Shown: positions 1 to 10,821, counted from the stretch's first letter. The stretch: 64,000 nucleotides of DNA from Synaphobranchus kaupii (GCA_029718625.1 CM056391.1:6259949-6323948); one strand, 5' to 3'. Notes: generated from the sequence alone by a model not told the origin. Translations and numbers: made by a program.

Positions 1-162
1 TCCTTTGACCAGCAATGCTCCCCATTACGCTGCTTTTGTTGGTGGGATTTGCATACCCTACAGAGCATCCCCACCACATTGCCGGACTTGTCACTGGTCT
101 CCAACAGCCATTGGAACTCCTGTTTCCATGCTGGATCACAACCTACCCTGTGCTTGTTAGAG
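1..162 (-). CDS. Partial exon of a hAT-derived zinc-finger protein (ZNF862/KIAA1586-like)
   Basis: On the minus strand a good acceptor (gtttgtag) at 163-164 opens an exon that runs off the left edge. One frame is open throughout and reads a segment with an aromatic W-K-Q-E-F-Q-W-L start and a C-x2-C pair followed by basic residues (MLCRVCKSH), like the N-terminal zinc-finger region of vertebrate ZNF862/KIAA1586-type proteins derived from hAT transposases. The open frame needs an incoming phase-2 codon, whereas the candidate upstream exon at 612-825 ends in phase 1, so either another exon lies between or this is a decayed copy. Seen: open frame and splice site. Known: such proteins are abundant in teleosts. 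Inferred: the family. Confidence 0.5.
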
Positions 163-197
163 CTACAAACAAAATAAAAATATATAGTTTCAATTGA

Positions 198-611
198 AAA
201 TGTTGGAAAATATTATTAAATTATATCTGACATGGTAAAAAAAGTTAACTAACCAGGGCTATACAAAAATCCAATACAGTAAAAGACAACCTATTGAACC
301 TAGGCAACTCCACTAATTCCGTCCATAAGATAGTTTAGTAAAGCAAACCTCATAAGTTTGTATTCATACATTTTATTTTCCGCATTTTAAAGTTTTTGAT
401 CATTGAACTACACCCCTCCATTGAGATAGTGGAGCCAAATGCGTTGTCTTGTTGGTGATCAAGGACACTAACCTTTCCTAACGGCGCGAAACCATCCTAG
501 TGATAGTGAAACGCGCATAGGGAAACATTCAACGTCGCGAAACAGATATGCCTATAATATATATCCGTCTGCCTATAATATTTAGCTAGATAGCTAGAAA
601 ATATTACTCAC
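198..611. other. Intron-like AT-rich spacer
   Basis: The sequence between the two minus-strand exon candidates. Nothing recognisable was seen apart from a short duplicated 'tgcctataatat' at 550-580. Confidence 0.4.
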
Positions 612-825
612 CTTGTGAACTTTGACAGCCTCTTTCCTTTGTCAGCCTCCACAGTCTCACTGTATGTGACAAACTGAAACTCCCGAGTGCTGCTGCTGCT
701 AGTAACGCCGACGGTGGTGCTAACGTTACAGCTAGCAATCGTGGTGTTATCCTCGGGAAAAAACCTAGCAAAATTGTTTGTTTTGGACCGGTGGGGCCGC
801 CACTCGATTTACTTTTGCTCAACAT
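612..825 (-). CDS. Possible first exon of the same hAT-derived gene
   Basis: An ATG at 825 on the minus strand opens 71 codons beginning MLSKSKSSGGPTGPKQ, ending at a consensus donor (CAAG|GTGAGT) at 611/612. A Lys/Ser/Gly/Pro-rich start is common at the N-terminus of hAT-derived zinc-finger proteins. It lies 450 bases upstream of the exon at 1-162, in the same direction. The phases of the two exons do not match, so an intermediate exon, a frameshift or a pseudogene is possible. Confidence 0.4.
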
Positions 826-1187
826 TATCTATCGACAGTAGTCATTCGCTAATTAGCTGAGGTAAATCTTTAGCCCCTTTTCCACAGAGCAACATTTCCG
901 GCATTCCTACTACAATTTGCCGGAAAGAGGTTCTGTGGAAAAGGGTTCCAGCGTGGAAATGCCGGCAAATATTTTCCTGCAATTTGCCGGCTCCGCACCT
1001 AGTCATCTATCCGGCAAATCGCAGTCTATTGTTGCGCAATACGAAGCATGGACCAATAATAAAGCTTGAAACAAGGTGACGTACTTTGTTTACGTTCCTG
1101 CACGCAGCGGTAAATTCAACTCGTCAGAGACTAGCAGAAAGCAAGTGAAGTCAAACGCCTTACTTAACGTTATCCCCAAAACAAAAA

Positions 1188-1295
1188 ATGACCACTAATT
1201 GGCGAGACAGTGAAATAACTGAACTGCTTAAGATCAGGGCAGATGAAGAGATAACGCATCAAATATCTGGTACCGTAAGGGATGCTGCCATATAG
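1188..1295 (+). pseudogene. Myb/SANT-like remnant of a Harbinger element
   Basis: 35 codons starting MTTNWRDSEITELLKIRA and stopping at a TAG (1293-1295). The W-x-D/E-x-E-x3-LL pattern is the first helix of the SANT/Myb-like DNA-binding domain encoded by the second gene of PIF/Harbinger transposons. Only the N-terminal third of the domain remains. Confidence 0.5.
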
Positions 1296-1296
1296 G

Positions 1297-1533
1297 CTAC
1301 ATAAAAATAATTGTCACCATATACGAGTGTGCAACTTCTGCCCTTAAACGCAAATATCTTCTTCGCGCACGTCTTGTCTGAGCCTCATACTGCTCTCGGT
1401 TCCTTCTCAAATTTTCCTCCAAGGTTGCGCTAATGTGGGAAAATGTAATACAAGTATTTGCAAGTAACTGAAATAAATAAAGTGTAAAAAGTAAAGCACC
1501 AGCGCCACAGACACTCAAATCGTCACCCGCCAT
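1297..1533 (-). pseudogene. Unassigned ORF inside the Harbinger-like element
   Basis: A 78-codon minus-strand frame with a hydrophobic start and an Arg/Glu-rich helical end (EENLRRNREQYEAQTRRARR). It lies opposite the Myb-like remnant within the same element and could be the start of the lost transposase, but no catalytic motif is present. Confidence 0.25.
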
Positions 1534-1741
1534 TTAGTTTTTTATTAACAACAACAATAACTTGCGCTGCTATGGTAACGCAAGACGCAATGTTCTAGAA
1601 TCCATTTTCCGGCTTTTCCAACAGGTTGTGTAAAAGGTGCATTCCGGCAAATCCAAGCTCTATGGAAATGGGTCTCTAGGAAGAAATGCCGGAAAATATT
1701 TACAGGCTTTTTTCCGGCCTCTCTGTGGAAAAGGGGCTTTA

Positions 1742-2465
1742 GATAACGTCTTTGCGGGATTCTCAGACAGCTATGCAAATTAGGTAGCTGCATCTTATCC
1801 AATCAGCAGTGTCATTACCATCAACGGGGGGACATAGGCCGTATTCACAGTTGCTGTCTGATGAAGAGCCTCGCTCGAAACGTCACTGTTATTGTGTGGT
1901 GTTTATAAATTTACACCGTGGGAGCAGTAATCAGTGTTGCGAACTTTATTCCTTTATTTACTCAGTTCAGCACCTGAGTTTATTTGGATGTGCGTGTCTT
2001 TCCACTTTCTACGTATTCGCAGTTGCGGCAAGAATGGTGGGGAAAAAATAAATAAATAAACACATGGTGGCGCTGCGCCCCTATACCATTGTTTAGGGAA
2101 AGCCCTGCCTCTTCTTCAATTCGAACTTTAAAACATGGATGTGCTGCAGTAGCTAAATCGTTTTTGAGATATGACACTTGGGCTAAATAAGACAAGTAGG
2201 CCTAGCCTAGAAAATTGGTGAAAATTGATTCTGGTGGGCCAAAGTTAATGAGGTTAACTGATTTTGCAAGTCCTTCGCTTGAATTGGATGACTGTTGCCT
2301 CGTGGATAGCTGCAGACTCAAACTGCAAATGTGGGTGCCAGGCTAGGTATGCGAGTGACCAGCCAGGTCAGTTGCAAATCCAGTGGGCTGCTAAGCTATA
2401 GGCACATGAGTTTACCAGCCTTGGCGAATCAATAGACGGCTTCTCATTTGCCAGCTTCGAGTAAG
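1742..2465. other. Unassigned repeat-rich spacer
   Basis: Contains the hammerhead-like stretch at 1858-1884 (listed separately). Otherwise no gene or clear repeat was recognised. Confidence 0.4.
1858..1884 (+). ncRNA. Hammerhead-ribozyme-like core, possibly from a Penelope-like element
   Basis: CTGATGA (1858-1864) is followed by a short hairpin GAGC-CTC-GCTC (1866-1876), then GAAAC (1877-1881) and GTC (1882-1884). This is the order of the conserved hammerhead core. Penelope-like retroelements are known to carry minimal hammerhead motifs, and phrases of this kind are frequent in fish repeats. A35-type extra A (1865) sits in stem II, and no convincing stem III partner was found, so activity is doubtful. 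Confidence 0.3.
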
Positions 2466-2700
2466 ATACAGTTGAGGACAAAATTATTGGCCCCCCCTGT
2501 AAAGATGAGCAAAAAGGGTTATAAAAAATTCACCGTTTGGTGAATTAGCTTAATCTCACACTGAAAAAACAAGAAGAATCCAACCTTTAATTGACGTTAA
2601 TTTATTATGAGAAAAAAAAATCCCTCATCAAGAAATAATTATTTTTAACAAAACCACATTGGCCACAATTATTGGCCCCCCTGCATTTATATATAGAATA
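2466..2700 (+). mobile_element. Left inverted repeat of a Tc1-like element (IR/DR type)
   Basis: TACAGTTGAGGACAAAATTA at 2466 followed by TTGGCCCCCC, and a second copy of the ...ACAATTATTGGCCCCCCTGCA motif near 2662-2688. Two direct repeats about 180 bases apart inside one terminal repeat are the IR/DR layout of fish Tc1 elements. No transposase follows; a palindromic repeat half does. Confidence 0.6.
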
Positions 2701-2712
2701 AAGTAATAATTT

Positions 2713-3092
2713 TTAATATTTGGTCACATATCCTTTGCATGCCATGACTTCCTGATGTCTGTGACCCAACAACATCAAAAGACTCTTGATATCTTATTTT
2801 CTGGTACTCTTACAAGCAATACTATAACATCTCTGCATTTGAATGGATCTCTATGGGAATTGGGGGGTGGGACTAGATTTAGCTGTAAATTATGCTGGAA
2901 CAGTATGGAACAAATGGTTGGCTAAATGGCTGTAAGTCATCAAGGGTCTGACGTATCAAACAAGCTTTAAACCATCACTCTGTTGCCAGATATGCAGTAG
3001 ATATGGATGAATAACTTGAAGGGTTTCTTCTCCTGACTTATTTTTCCATAGAGTTCAATAGGAAAATTTGTCAGGAGAAACAAAAAAACGTT
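2713..3092 (+). repeat. Foldback repeat family, left arm plus axis
   Basis: Starts with atatttggtcacatatcc and ends just after the palindrome axis (tccatagagttcaatagg). The same sequence recurs at 29,143-29,500, and in reverse at 21,838-22,210 and 29,510-30,190. Here it directly abuts a Tc1 left end. Confidence 0.7.
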
Positions 3093-4007
3093 ACACGAAC
3101 CATCTAGCTGTCAACATATCTATTTATTTTTTGAGACATTGAGTGTACAAACCTGCTGGTCATTTTTTGTAACTACTTTTGGCGTCCTGCTGTCGGTTCT
3201 ATGCATTGATCTTTCTAATTATTGAGAGTAGACTTTACTGTCCACAGTAGGCTACATCCTGAGGAAAACATACTGAAGTGCTTTCATTTTCAAAATGGAC
3301 ATGATGCGTTATGGTCACTCAGCTGCACATGAACAGGCAATACAATAAAACGGCTGTTGCATTAGGCCTACTTTATAATCCATGCACCAACAGAACATTT
3401 GAAAATGAAAGAGCGCGTTCATTTGATATGAAAAACATTTTTATTGTCATTGTAGGTCATAAAACAAAATTATGTGTGGCACCTCTCAGTAAGAGCATAA
3501 TAATAAATTATTATTCAATTATAATCATCAATTATTAAAGGCTAAACGGCATCATAGCCGTACAAGTATGGTCTGTGATCGTAAAGTAGCCTTGTCTGTC
3601 TTTGCTTATACATTCACAGGCTGGACGAAAACTGGAAATCGAACTAGTCTCGTGCAAGTACAGACCGACAGATATTCATAATACAATTCTGCCCTCTATG
3701 ATTGTGACGGCATTGCCATGAGATAACTTAAGTGTGCACATACAGGCCAGGCTGAGTGATGAAGTTTCTAGACCCACAAAATGTCTTAATAGAGTCTCAA
3801 TCAACGAAAAACACTAATGCCCCATTCTAGCACACTCAAGGCCCCCTACAAAATACCATAAATGAAATAATGTTAACACTACATAACCTAAACTAGGTTA
3901 CAGTATTCGTAGAAAATATTAACCACAACAGCCACTACAAGCAATTTGACTATAAATTAAGTGAATCCCCCACTCCCCAAATATCTCTGCTCACTTTCTA
4001 CTGTAGC
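3093..4007. other. No gene seen
   Basis: AT-rich single-copy-looking sequence with short (ATT)n tracts near 3500-3535. No exon or repeat family was recognised. Confidence 0.4.
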
Positions 4008-4215
4008 CTACATATAGACGTCCTTATACACGCGCGTATAGACGTCCTTATACACGTACTTATACACGCTCGTATAGACGTCCTTATACACGTACTTATA
4101 CACGCACGTATAGACGTCCTTATACACGTACTTATACACCCTCGTATAGACGTCCTTATACACGCGCGTATACACGTACGTCTGCTTATACACGTACTTA
4201 TACACGCGCGATTAC
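4008..4215. repeat. Minisatellite, 36-bp unit
   Basis: Tandem units built from 'tatagacgtcc' and 'ttatacacgtac' blocks, about five to six copies. It gives a spurious 65-codon reverse-strand frame of Tyr/Val/Lys repeats. Confidence 0.85.
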
Positions 4216-5261
4216 ACGATTGGCTGCTCAGTTAGCAAAGTAATGTCAGCTATCACACCCCATTGAGAGCTGCCAACAGTCTTGCGCTTGGATGTGCGCG
4301 TATCTTATGACGCCCCGAACCCACCAGACACTTAAGGGCACAGCTTTTTCGGAGCGTATTCCGTGAACGTCAGAGACTACTAACAAACAGTCTACATTCC
4401 GGATTTGTGAGGTTCGCTTAAGCTATTACATATGTCTTACTGCTTGACAGGTTCATTAAAATGACAACTTGCATAGGCTACTGTCAATATATTAGTACAT
4501 GGGAAAATAGCTACACGTGAATCAAACCAACAAACAAATCTTCAATGGCTGGCAGCAAATGGCCTACTTTTGATTTTTACTTCGTAGCCTATAGCTAATG
4601 TAATTATGTAATTATAACGAAATCAGCTGAGTGATTACCTTATCTCGCAATATTAATAGAGTACTTTTTTTTTTTCAGTACGAGTTGTAAACAGGAGGAA
4701 GGCAATTGCAGTTTACCTCTTGCTCCGAATGCTCCTGAGGAGGAGAATAATGTGTTATATTAAAATAAATATCTAAACTATATTGAATATTGTTTATTAA
4801 AGCTAAATGTAGCTAGCAAACAAGACAATGCCTCTTTTATAAAGTTCACTTTATATTATTTATTTATTTGGGACAGTAATCAACATGTTCTAAACATTTA
4901 ATTATATGAGAATTAGAAGCTATTTTGATTCTGTAGTACCTTGAATCGATACAGTGATAGCAGTATAATAAAAACAGAAGTAAGCATAGTCTTAATTGAA
5001 CAAATATATATAAATTTGTATACTATAATAAAGAAAAAGCATTATAAAAACGGGACTGGTTATATGCTAAATGTATGACTTGATTTTACTTCATTCATCC
5101 CACAATGGGCAATGGTGAATGTTTCTGTTCCCTTTTTCATTAGGGCCTATATTAAAATATAACATGTATTAAAATAATTTATAACAATAGTAAAACTATT
5201 AGTATGTTGAAAAACATTAATATGTGGTGATATGATGCAGATATTGTGCATATACAATGTA
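4216..5261. other. AT-rich spacer, no gene seen
   Basis: Contains one arm (4310-4329) of a 20-base exact inverted repeat whose partner is at 9202-9221. Otherwise no exon, RNA gene or transposon end was recognised. Confidence 0.4.
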
Positions 5262-5406
5262 TTTACATTTACATTTACATTTACATTTTAGACATTTGGC
5301 AGACGCTCTTATCCAGAGCGACGTACATTAGTGCATTTTCCAACCTGAAACAAGTGCGTTGAAACCACCCTAAAAGGTAAATACGAATTCAAACACAGGC
5401 GCAGTC

Positions 5407-5429
<23 letters not shown>

Positions 5430-5439
<10 letters not shown>

Positions 5440-5455
5440 GGGGGGGGGGGGGGGG
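5430..5455. repeat. Poly-T / poly-G tract in the LINE 3' region
   Basis: About 20 T followed by about 16 G. Likely an unstable or error-prone position. Confidence 0.8.
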
Positions 5456-5589
5456 ACCACACGATATCAATCATTGGCATGCACAACAGTAAGCCAATAA
5501 GTAACCTTACAAGTACTAAACTAGAAGCTTGAAACACTTAAACAAGGATTTATAAAACACAATCAAGGGAGGTCACAAGGAGGTAGGGA

Positions 5590-6600
5590 GGGGTGGAGAG
5601 AGGTGCAGCTTAAAGAGGTGAGTCTTCAATCTGCGCTTGAAGGCGGTCAGACTTTCTGTTGTTCTGACCTCCACGGGGAGCTCATTCCACCACCGTGGGG
5701 CCAGGACAGACAGACGTCGAGACCGGGTGCTAGTATGAAGTGGGGGGGGGTACCAGTCGTCCTGAGGAGGCGGAACGCAGGGATCTGGTAGGTGTGTAGG
5801 GTCTGATGAGCTTTTGGAGGTATGGAGGGGCTGATCCTCGGACTGCCTGGAAGGCGAGCACCAATGTTTTGAATTTGATGCGAGCCATCACAGGTAGCCA
5901 GTGGAGGTCAATGAGCAGGGGGGTGACATGGGAGTGTCGGGGGAGGTTGAAGACCAGGCGGGCTGCTGCGTTCTGGATGAGCTGAAGGGGTCTGATGGCC
6001 GATGCTGGCAGGCCAGCCAGGAGAGAGTTGCAGTAGTCTAGGCGGGACAGCACCATCGCTTGGACCAGGAGCTGGGTTGAGTGGGTGGTGAGGAAAGGGC
6101 GGATTCTCCTGATGTTGTACAGGAAGAACCTGCACGCCCGGGTTACCACTGCGATGTTCTCGGAGAGGGACAGCCTGTTGTCCATCACCACTCCGAGGTT
6201 CCTGGCACAGGGCGTTGGGGTCAGTGGAATGTCCCCTAGGGAAATGGAGAGATTGAGAGGGGGAGAGGTTAGAGCAGGAATGTAGATGAGCTCAGTCTTA
6301 TCTGGATTGAGCTTCAGATGGTGGTTGTCCATCCAGGTCTGGATGTCTCTCAGGCAAGCGGAGATGCGGGCTGACACCTGAGTGTCAGAGGGTGAGAAGG
6401 AGAGAAAGAGTTGAGTATCGTCAGCGTAGCAGTGGTAAGAAAGACCATGAGCAGTGATAACAGGGCCAAGGGATTTGGTGTAGGTGGAGAAAAGGAGGGG
6501 ACCAAGGACTGAGCCCTGGGGGACTCCTGTGGTAAGTGGACGGGGGTGCCGATACTTTAGCAGCCCAGGCAACCTGGGAGGAGCGCTCCGAGAGGTAGGA
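5590..6600 (-). pseudogene. L2 LINE reverse transcriptase, core and C-terminal part
   Basis: Contains LTTGVPQGSVLGPLLF and YHCYADDTQLF, the YADD catalytic box, then the LINE C-terminal region (DYCNSLLAGLP, RLVFNLPRHSHVTPLL, LHWLPVMARIKFK). The frame stops at 5730, but after a one-base shift in the plus-strand G9 run (5741-5749) it continues as VLAPRWWNELP...RLKTHLF to about 5590, which is the normal L2 end. Confidence 0.85.
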
Positions 6601-7851
6601 CTCAATCCAGGCCAGGGCCGAGCCGCCGATCCCCGCTGCAGACAGGGACGACAGGAGGATGGAGTGATCTACAGTGTCGAAGGCGGCAGAGAGGTCTAGG
6701 AGTATTAGCACAGAGGAGAGGGAGGCTGTCCGAGCTGCGTGAAGCATCTCGCTGACGGAGAGGAGTGCGGTCTCCGTTGAGTGGCCAGGTCTGAAGCCGG
6801 ACTGGTGGGGGTCTAGTAGGTTGTTCTGGGTAAGGAAAGAAGACAGTTGGTTAGAAACAGCACGTTCAATAGTTTTGGAAAGAAAAGGAAGAAGAGATAC
6901 CGGTCTGTAGTTTTGGATGTTGGAGGGGTCCAGCGTGGGTTTTTTAAGGATCGGGGTGATGTGGGCTCTCTTGAAGGATGAGGGGAAGCAGCCAGAGGTC
7001 AGGGAGGAGTTCACCAGAGAGGTCACAAACGGGAGGATATCTGGGGTGATTGCCTGGAGGAGAGATGAAGGGATAGGGTCGAGGGCACAGGTAGTGGGGC
7101 GATGGGAGAGTAGGAGGTGGGATACATCGGTATCAGACAGGGGAGAAAAGGTGGAGAAGCAGGGGGGGGACACAGAAGGGGTAGGGAGAGGAGGAGAGTG
7201 GAAAACAGTGAGGGGAGGGGGAGGAGGAGAGTGGAAAACAGTGAGGGGAGGGGGAGTGCGGGAACAGGGGGGGGGCATAGAGAGAGGGGCTGAGGGGCTG
7301 AAGGAACTGCGGATGTCAGCGATCTTCTCATCAAAGAAGTCTGCGAAGTCGTCTGCAGTGAACGAGGATTGAGGAGCAGGAGGGGATTTGCTGAGGAGGG
7401 AGGAGAAGATGGAGAACAATTGACGGGGGTTAGAACTGTATTTGTGAATTTTAGTGTGATAGTACGTTACCTTAGCAGCGGTGACTGCTGTAGAGAACGC
7501 TGCTAGGAGAGACTGGTAGGAGGAGAGGTCTGATGCATCTCTGGATTTCCTCCACATCCTCTCTGCTGCGCGAAGACCAGCCCTGGAGGTGCGCAGGGCA
7601 TCGGACATCCACGGGCAGGGAGGAGATGACCGTGTGGGCCTAGAGACAAGAGGGCAGAGAGAGTTAAGTGATGTGGAGAGAGCTGTGAGCAGGGTGTCGG
7701 ATGCAGTGTCGGTCGGGAGTTGAGAGAAGGATTTGAGAGGGGGGAGGGAAGCAGTGACACAGGGAGCAAGAGAGGAGGGTGAGAGGGAGCAGAGGTTACG
7801 GCGGACAGAGACAGTGGGGGTGGGGGGAGGGGGGGGGGCGGTGTGGAACAA
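6546..7851 (-). pseudogene. L2 LINE reverse transcriptase, N-terminal part
   Basis: Continues the element after the poly-C frame change. Motifs include QNYRPVSLLPFLSK, HQSGFRPGHSTETALL, and LILLDLSAAFDTVDH with the first catalytic Asp of reverse transcriptase, then SALAWIESYLSERSSQV. The useful reading ends near a CCCCC run at 6542-6546, beyond which the next frame carries the palm core. Confidence 0.85.
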
Positions 7852-8580
7852 GAGGAAGAGAGAAAGAAATGAAGTGGTGATCAGAGGTATGGAGAGGGGT
7901 AACAGTGAGATCAGAGCAGGGGCTGTTATTCCCCTGGAAGACCAGGTCTAGGAGGTTGCCAGCCTTGTGGGTTGGGGGGGAGGGTTGGAGGGCGAGGTCA
8001 AAGGAGCGGAGAAGTGGTAGGAAGGCTGCAGACTGGGAGGCATCTAGATGGATGTTGAAGTCTCCCAGGAGGATCAGCGGGGTGCCGTCCTCTGGGAAGG
8101 AGCTGAGCAGGGTGTCGAGCTCGTCGAGGAAGCACCCCAGGGGACCTGGAGGGCGATAAACAACTATAATGTACAGGTTAATAGGGTGGTTGATTAACAC
8201 AGAGTGGTATTCAAAACTAGTAGTAGATATATCAGAGAGGGGGAGAACAGAGAATGACCATGAGGGGGAGAGTAGCAAACCAGTACCACCTCCGCGACCA
8301 GACGGCCGGGGGGTGTGAGAGAAGGAGAAGGAGGAGGAGAGGGCAGCGGGAGTTGCCGTGTTGTCCGGTGTGATCCAGGTTTCAGTGAGGGCGAGAAACT
8401 GGAGGGACAGGAGGGAGGCATAGCCGGAGATGAAGTCTGCTTTCCGTGTGGCAGACTGGCAGTTCCAGAGCCCCCCCGCAACGGTGAAGTTCTCGTCGTA
8501 GGGAGTCAGCGAGGGGTAGCGGAGGTTGGACGGGTTGCGTCGCCGTGGAGGGCCACCTCGTCGGAAGCGGGTTCTAAAAG
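7796..8580 (-). pseudogene. L2 LINE endonuclease domain
   Basis: The minus-strand frame carries the endonuclease/exonuclease/phosphatase motifs in order: LALTETW, YHSVLI, YRPPGPLG, LLGDFNIHLD and TSDHHFISF. The D-N pair of GDFNIH and the terminal SDHH are the catalytic motifs of APE-type LINE endonucleases, which nick target DNA to prime reverse transcription. The open frame extends upstream to 8767 but motifs begin near 8500. The frame runs out at 7796 in a poly-C tract (plus-strand G-runs 7811-7838), where the reverse-transcriptase frame takes over. Confidence 0.85.
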
Positions 8581-8784
8581 GAAGAGAGCAGACAGGGATA
8601 GGGAGAGGGAGAGGGATAGGGAGAACACACATAAACTGGGACGGAGCGACACTAGTGTCGCTCTTACAGATGTCTTTTGAAGTGCACACAGCTGATTGCA
8701 AGTGGTTTACAGCTGTGTGAGACACTTCGCAAGCACGGAAAAATAAGTACTTCCAATTAAAAATCACAATAACACGAAACTAAC

Positions 8785-8935
8785 AGCCTAGTCAATCTAA
8801 CAATCTAACAAACGGCCAATCGCGGAACAAACACAAACTAGCAAAGCAGATATGATCAGCGTTCAATCTAACAATCTAACAGCCAATCGCGGAACAAACA
8901 CAAACTACCAATGTAGATAATGTGATCAGCCTTCA
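8785..8935. repeat. Two-copy tandem duplication
   Basis: The block 'caatctaacaatctaaca...ggccaatcgcggaacaaac' occurs twice with a period of about 75 bases, just upstream of the LINE in its own orientation. It could be part of the LINE 5' UTR, which is often internally repeated. Confidence 0.6.
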
Positions 8936-9436
8936 ACGAGGTCTAATTAAAATCACGCAAACTGCGGCCAGTACGCTTAAAAACAACACTACCTTACGCG
9001 GGACGGTTAAAAGCAGCTCTTGGTACGGAGGAAAGAGGCAGCACAGAAAGATGAGATTGCGTGTGCGGATGCCCAGAAAATTCCGCCCAGAGCGGAAAAA
9101 TCAGCTCCACGTCCGTGAGCCGTCCGCCCGCCAGCCGTGCGTGCGTGGCCAGTGAGAACCGCGGCAATTCGTTAACATGGGAGTGAAGCGCAGCAGTGCG
9201 CGTCTGGTGGGTTCGGGGCGTGAGAAGTACGGTAATAAAGCAAATCACGTGCTCAGGAAATCTTACAGGCATTTAACAGACGCTGTTGTCCAGAGTGACT
9301 TACGAATATTCAGAGACTTTTATTGATCTCTGATTATTTTACTATGTTGTTATCTTGTATTGTTATAGTCTTATGTTGTTTTTCTGCACTGTGCTGTTTT
9401 TTATTGTAAATTGTTTGTTATGAAGCATGGCACGCT
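8936..9436. other. GC-rich then AT-rich spacer, possible LINE 5' region
   Basis: 8936-9260 is unusually GC/CpG-rich for this window and lies upstream of the LINE endonuclease on its coding strand, as a promoter-bearing 5' UTR would. At 9268-9303 there is a short L2-tail-like fragment (ttaacagacgctgttgtcc). 9502-9530 is (ATT)n. Confidence 0.35.
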
Positions 9437-10524
9437 GTGCAATACTGCTGGAAAGGTGCTATGTTTAAACAGATCTCTATGGGTTTTGGTATAAAGGAGA
9501 TTGTATTATTATTATTATTATTATTATCATTATCATATCATAATGGCGAGAAAAAGGAAATTAACAAAGACAGACAGACCATTATAACCCTTAAAAGTGT
9601 AGGTCTTTCCTTTAGAGAAATATCAAAGAAAGCCAAGGTGTCAGTGCTTTCTGAGAGTTAACAGCTTGTGTGATAAGCGGCTCACAGGACAACAGCTTCA
9701 AGCACAGCTAAACACTGGTCGAAGTAAGCAAGTCTCAGTTTCAACTTTGAAGAGAAGACTTCGAGCTGCAGGTTTGACAGGTTGAGTGGCGGTAAGAAAG
9801 CCATTGCTAAGATGGCAAAATAAGAAAAAGAGGCTTGCCTGAGCCATGAAGCACTGCCAGTGGACTACTGAAGACTGGAAGAAGGTCTTATGGACTGATG
9901 AATCAAAATTTGAAATCTTTGGTTCATCACGCAGGGTTTTTGTACACCGTCGAGTAGGGAAAAGGACGGTTCCTCAGTGTGTGACACCAACTGTCAAACA
10001 TGGAGGAGGAAGCGTGATGGTCTGGGGCTCTTTTGCTGGATCCAGAGTTGCACACAGTGACTGGCACCCTGAACCAAAAGGGCTACTACAGCATTTTGCA
10101 GCGCCATGCAATACCCTCTAGTCTACACCTAGTTGGTCAGGGGTCATCTTACAGCAAGATAATGACCCAAAACCTACCTCCAGGCTATGTCAGAACTACC
10201 TTAGAAGAAAAGAACAAGAGGGTAGGCTTCAATCATGGAATGACCAGCATAGTCTCCAGACTTAAATCCCATGGAGCTGGTTTGGGATGAACTGGACAGA
10301 AGAATTTGATTTCCATTGTAGAAAGAATGACAGGAGTGTATTTGGCTGTTATATCTGCAAAAGGTGGCTACTTTGAACAAAAGGATTCCATGATTTCTTT
10401 CTTATCTCCAATTGTTTATTTGTTCTATGCTTTAATTTCAGAGTACATTGAGACATTAAACTGAGTAAATTTCAATAAAAACTGGAAAAATTGAGGTGCT
10501 CTAAAACTTTTGACCGGTAGTGTA
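9437..10524 (+). mobile_element. Tc1/mariner-like transposon, left-truncated
   Basis: The right end reads CTAAAACTTTTGACCGGTAG then TGTA at 10,502-10,524, a known fish Tc1 terminal repeat ending at a TA. The interior carries a broken transposase. No matching left terminal repeat was found near 9300-9440, where an (ATT)n tract begins. Confidence 0.8.
9543..10330 (+). pseudogene. Tc1-like transposase, disrupted
   Basis: Begins MARKRKLTKTDRP at 9543, with the helix-turn-helix LKSVGLSFREISKKAKVS, then an in-frame piece WKKVLWTDESKFEIFG (first catalytic Asp) and VKHGGGSVMVWGSFAG, and in another frame QDNDPK (second catalytic Asp). Several frameshifts and stops break it, and the third catalytic residue region is degraded. 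Non-functional relic of a cut-and-paste transposase. Confidence 0.8.
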
Positions 10525-10821
10525 ACTGCCCTGATCGGTAGCGACATAGCTAGCCCTGATTGGTTGGTTTTTGTAAGACCAGGGTGAGATTTTTTGACAG
10601 CCTAATACAGAGCCCAGGACACTCAGAGAAGCACTTGATTTATTGATAGCTTTAAGAACTTCACCGAAATTATAGCAAAATAATTTTGCCTACTGCAGCT
10701 TTAATGGCCTATAACTGATGTTAGTTGGGTTTGTAGCCTTTTAGGAGGGTCTTACTTCCTTGTCCACAGGTGGGTTTGTAACAATCCAGTTTCCCGCATA
10801 CTCTTGTTTTCCCTCTCCTAG
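10525..10821. other. Sequence upstream of the first Ig exon
   Basis: No signal-peptide exon was found here. It ends in a pyrimidine-rich acceptor (ttttccctctcctag). Confidence 0.5.

Larger units (their letters stand above)
873..1737. mobile_element. Non-autonomous PIF/Harbinger-like element
   Basis: The ends form an 18-base inverted repeat (GCCCCTTTTCCACAGAG at 873, its complement ending at 1737), with subterminal CCGGCAAAT motifs repeated in both arms. TTTA occurs on both sides (869-872 and 1738-1741); a TTA-type 3-base duplication, as made by PIF/Harbinger, is contained in it. The interior keeps a SANT/Myb-like coding remnant (1188-1295), which supports the Harbinger assignment because these elements carry a separate Myb-like gene. 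Confidence 0.65.
5262..8770 (-). mobile_element. Nearly full-length L2-type LINE
   Basis: Read on the minus strand, it has an APE-type endonuclease, a reverse transcriptase and a 3' end of the kind GCTCTGGATAAGAGCGTCTG followed by short TGTAAA repeats (plus strand 5262-5330). This 3' end is the hallmark of teleost L2 LINEs and recurs at 19,105, 20,565, 21,045 and 22,815. The 5' boundary is unclear; sequence resembling a 5' UTR continues to about 8770 or beyond. Coding is open except for three frame changes, each at a G/C homopolymer. No flanking target duplication was identified. Confidence 0.9.

Noticed and set aside
15..197. Plus-strand frame beginning MLPITLLLLVGFAYPTEH, looking like a signal peptide
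   Set aside because: There is no donor at a sensible place. The opposite strand has a better explanation: an open exon with a zinc-finger-like C-x2-C and a good acceptor.
5908..8680. Additional frames on both strands over the LINE
   Set aside because: They are shadows of the GC-rich LINE coding sequence with no domain motifs.
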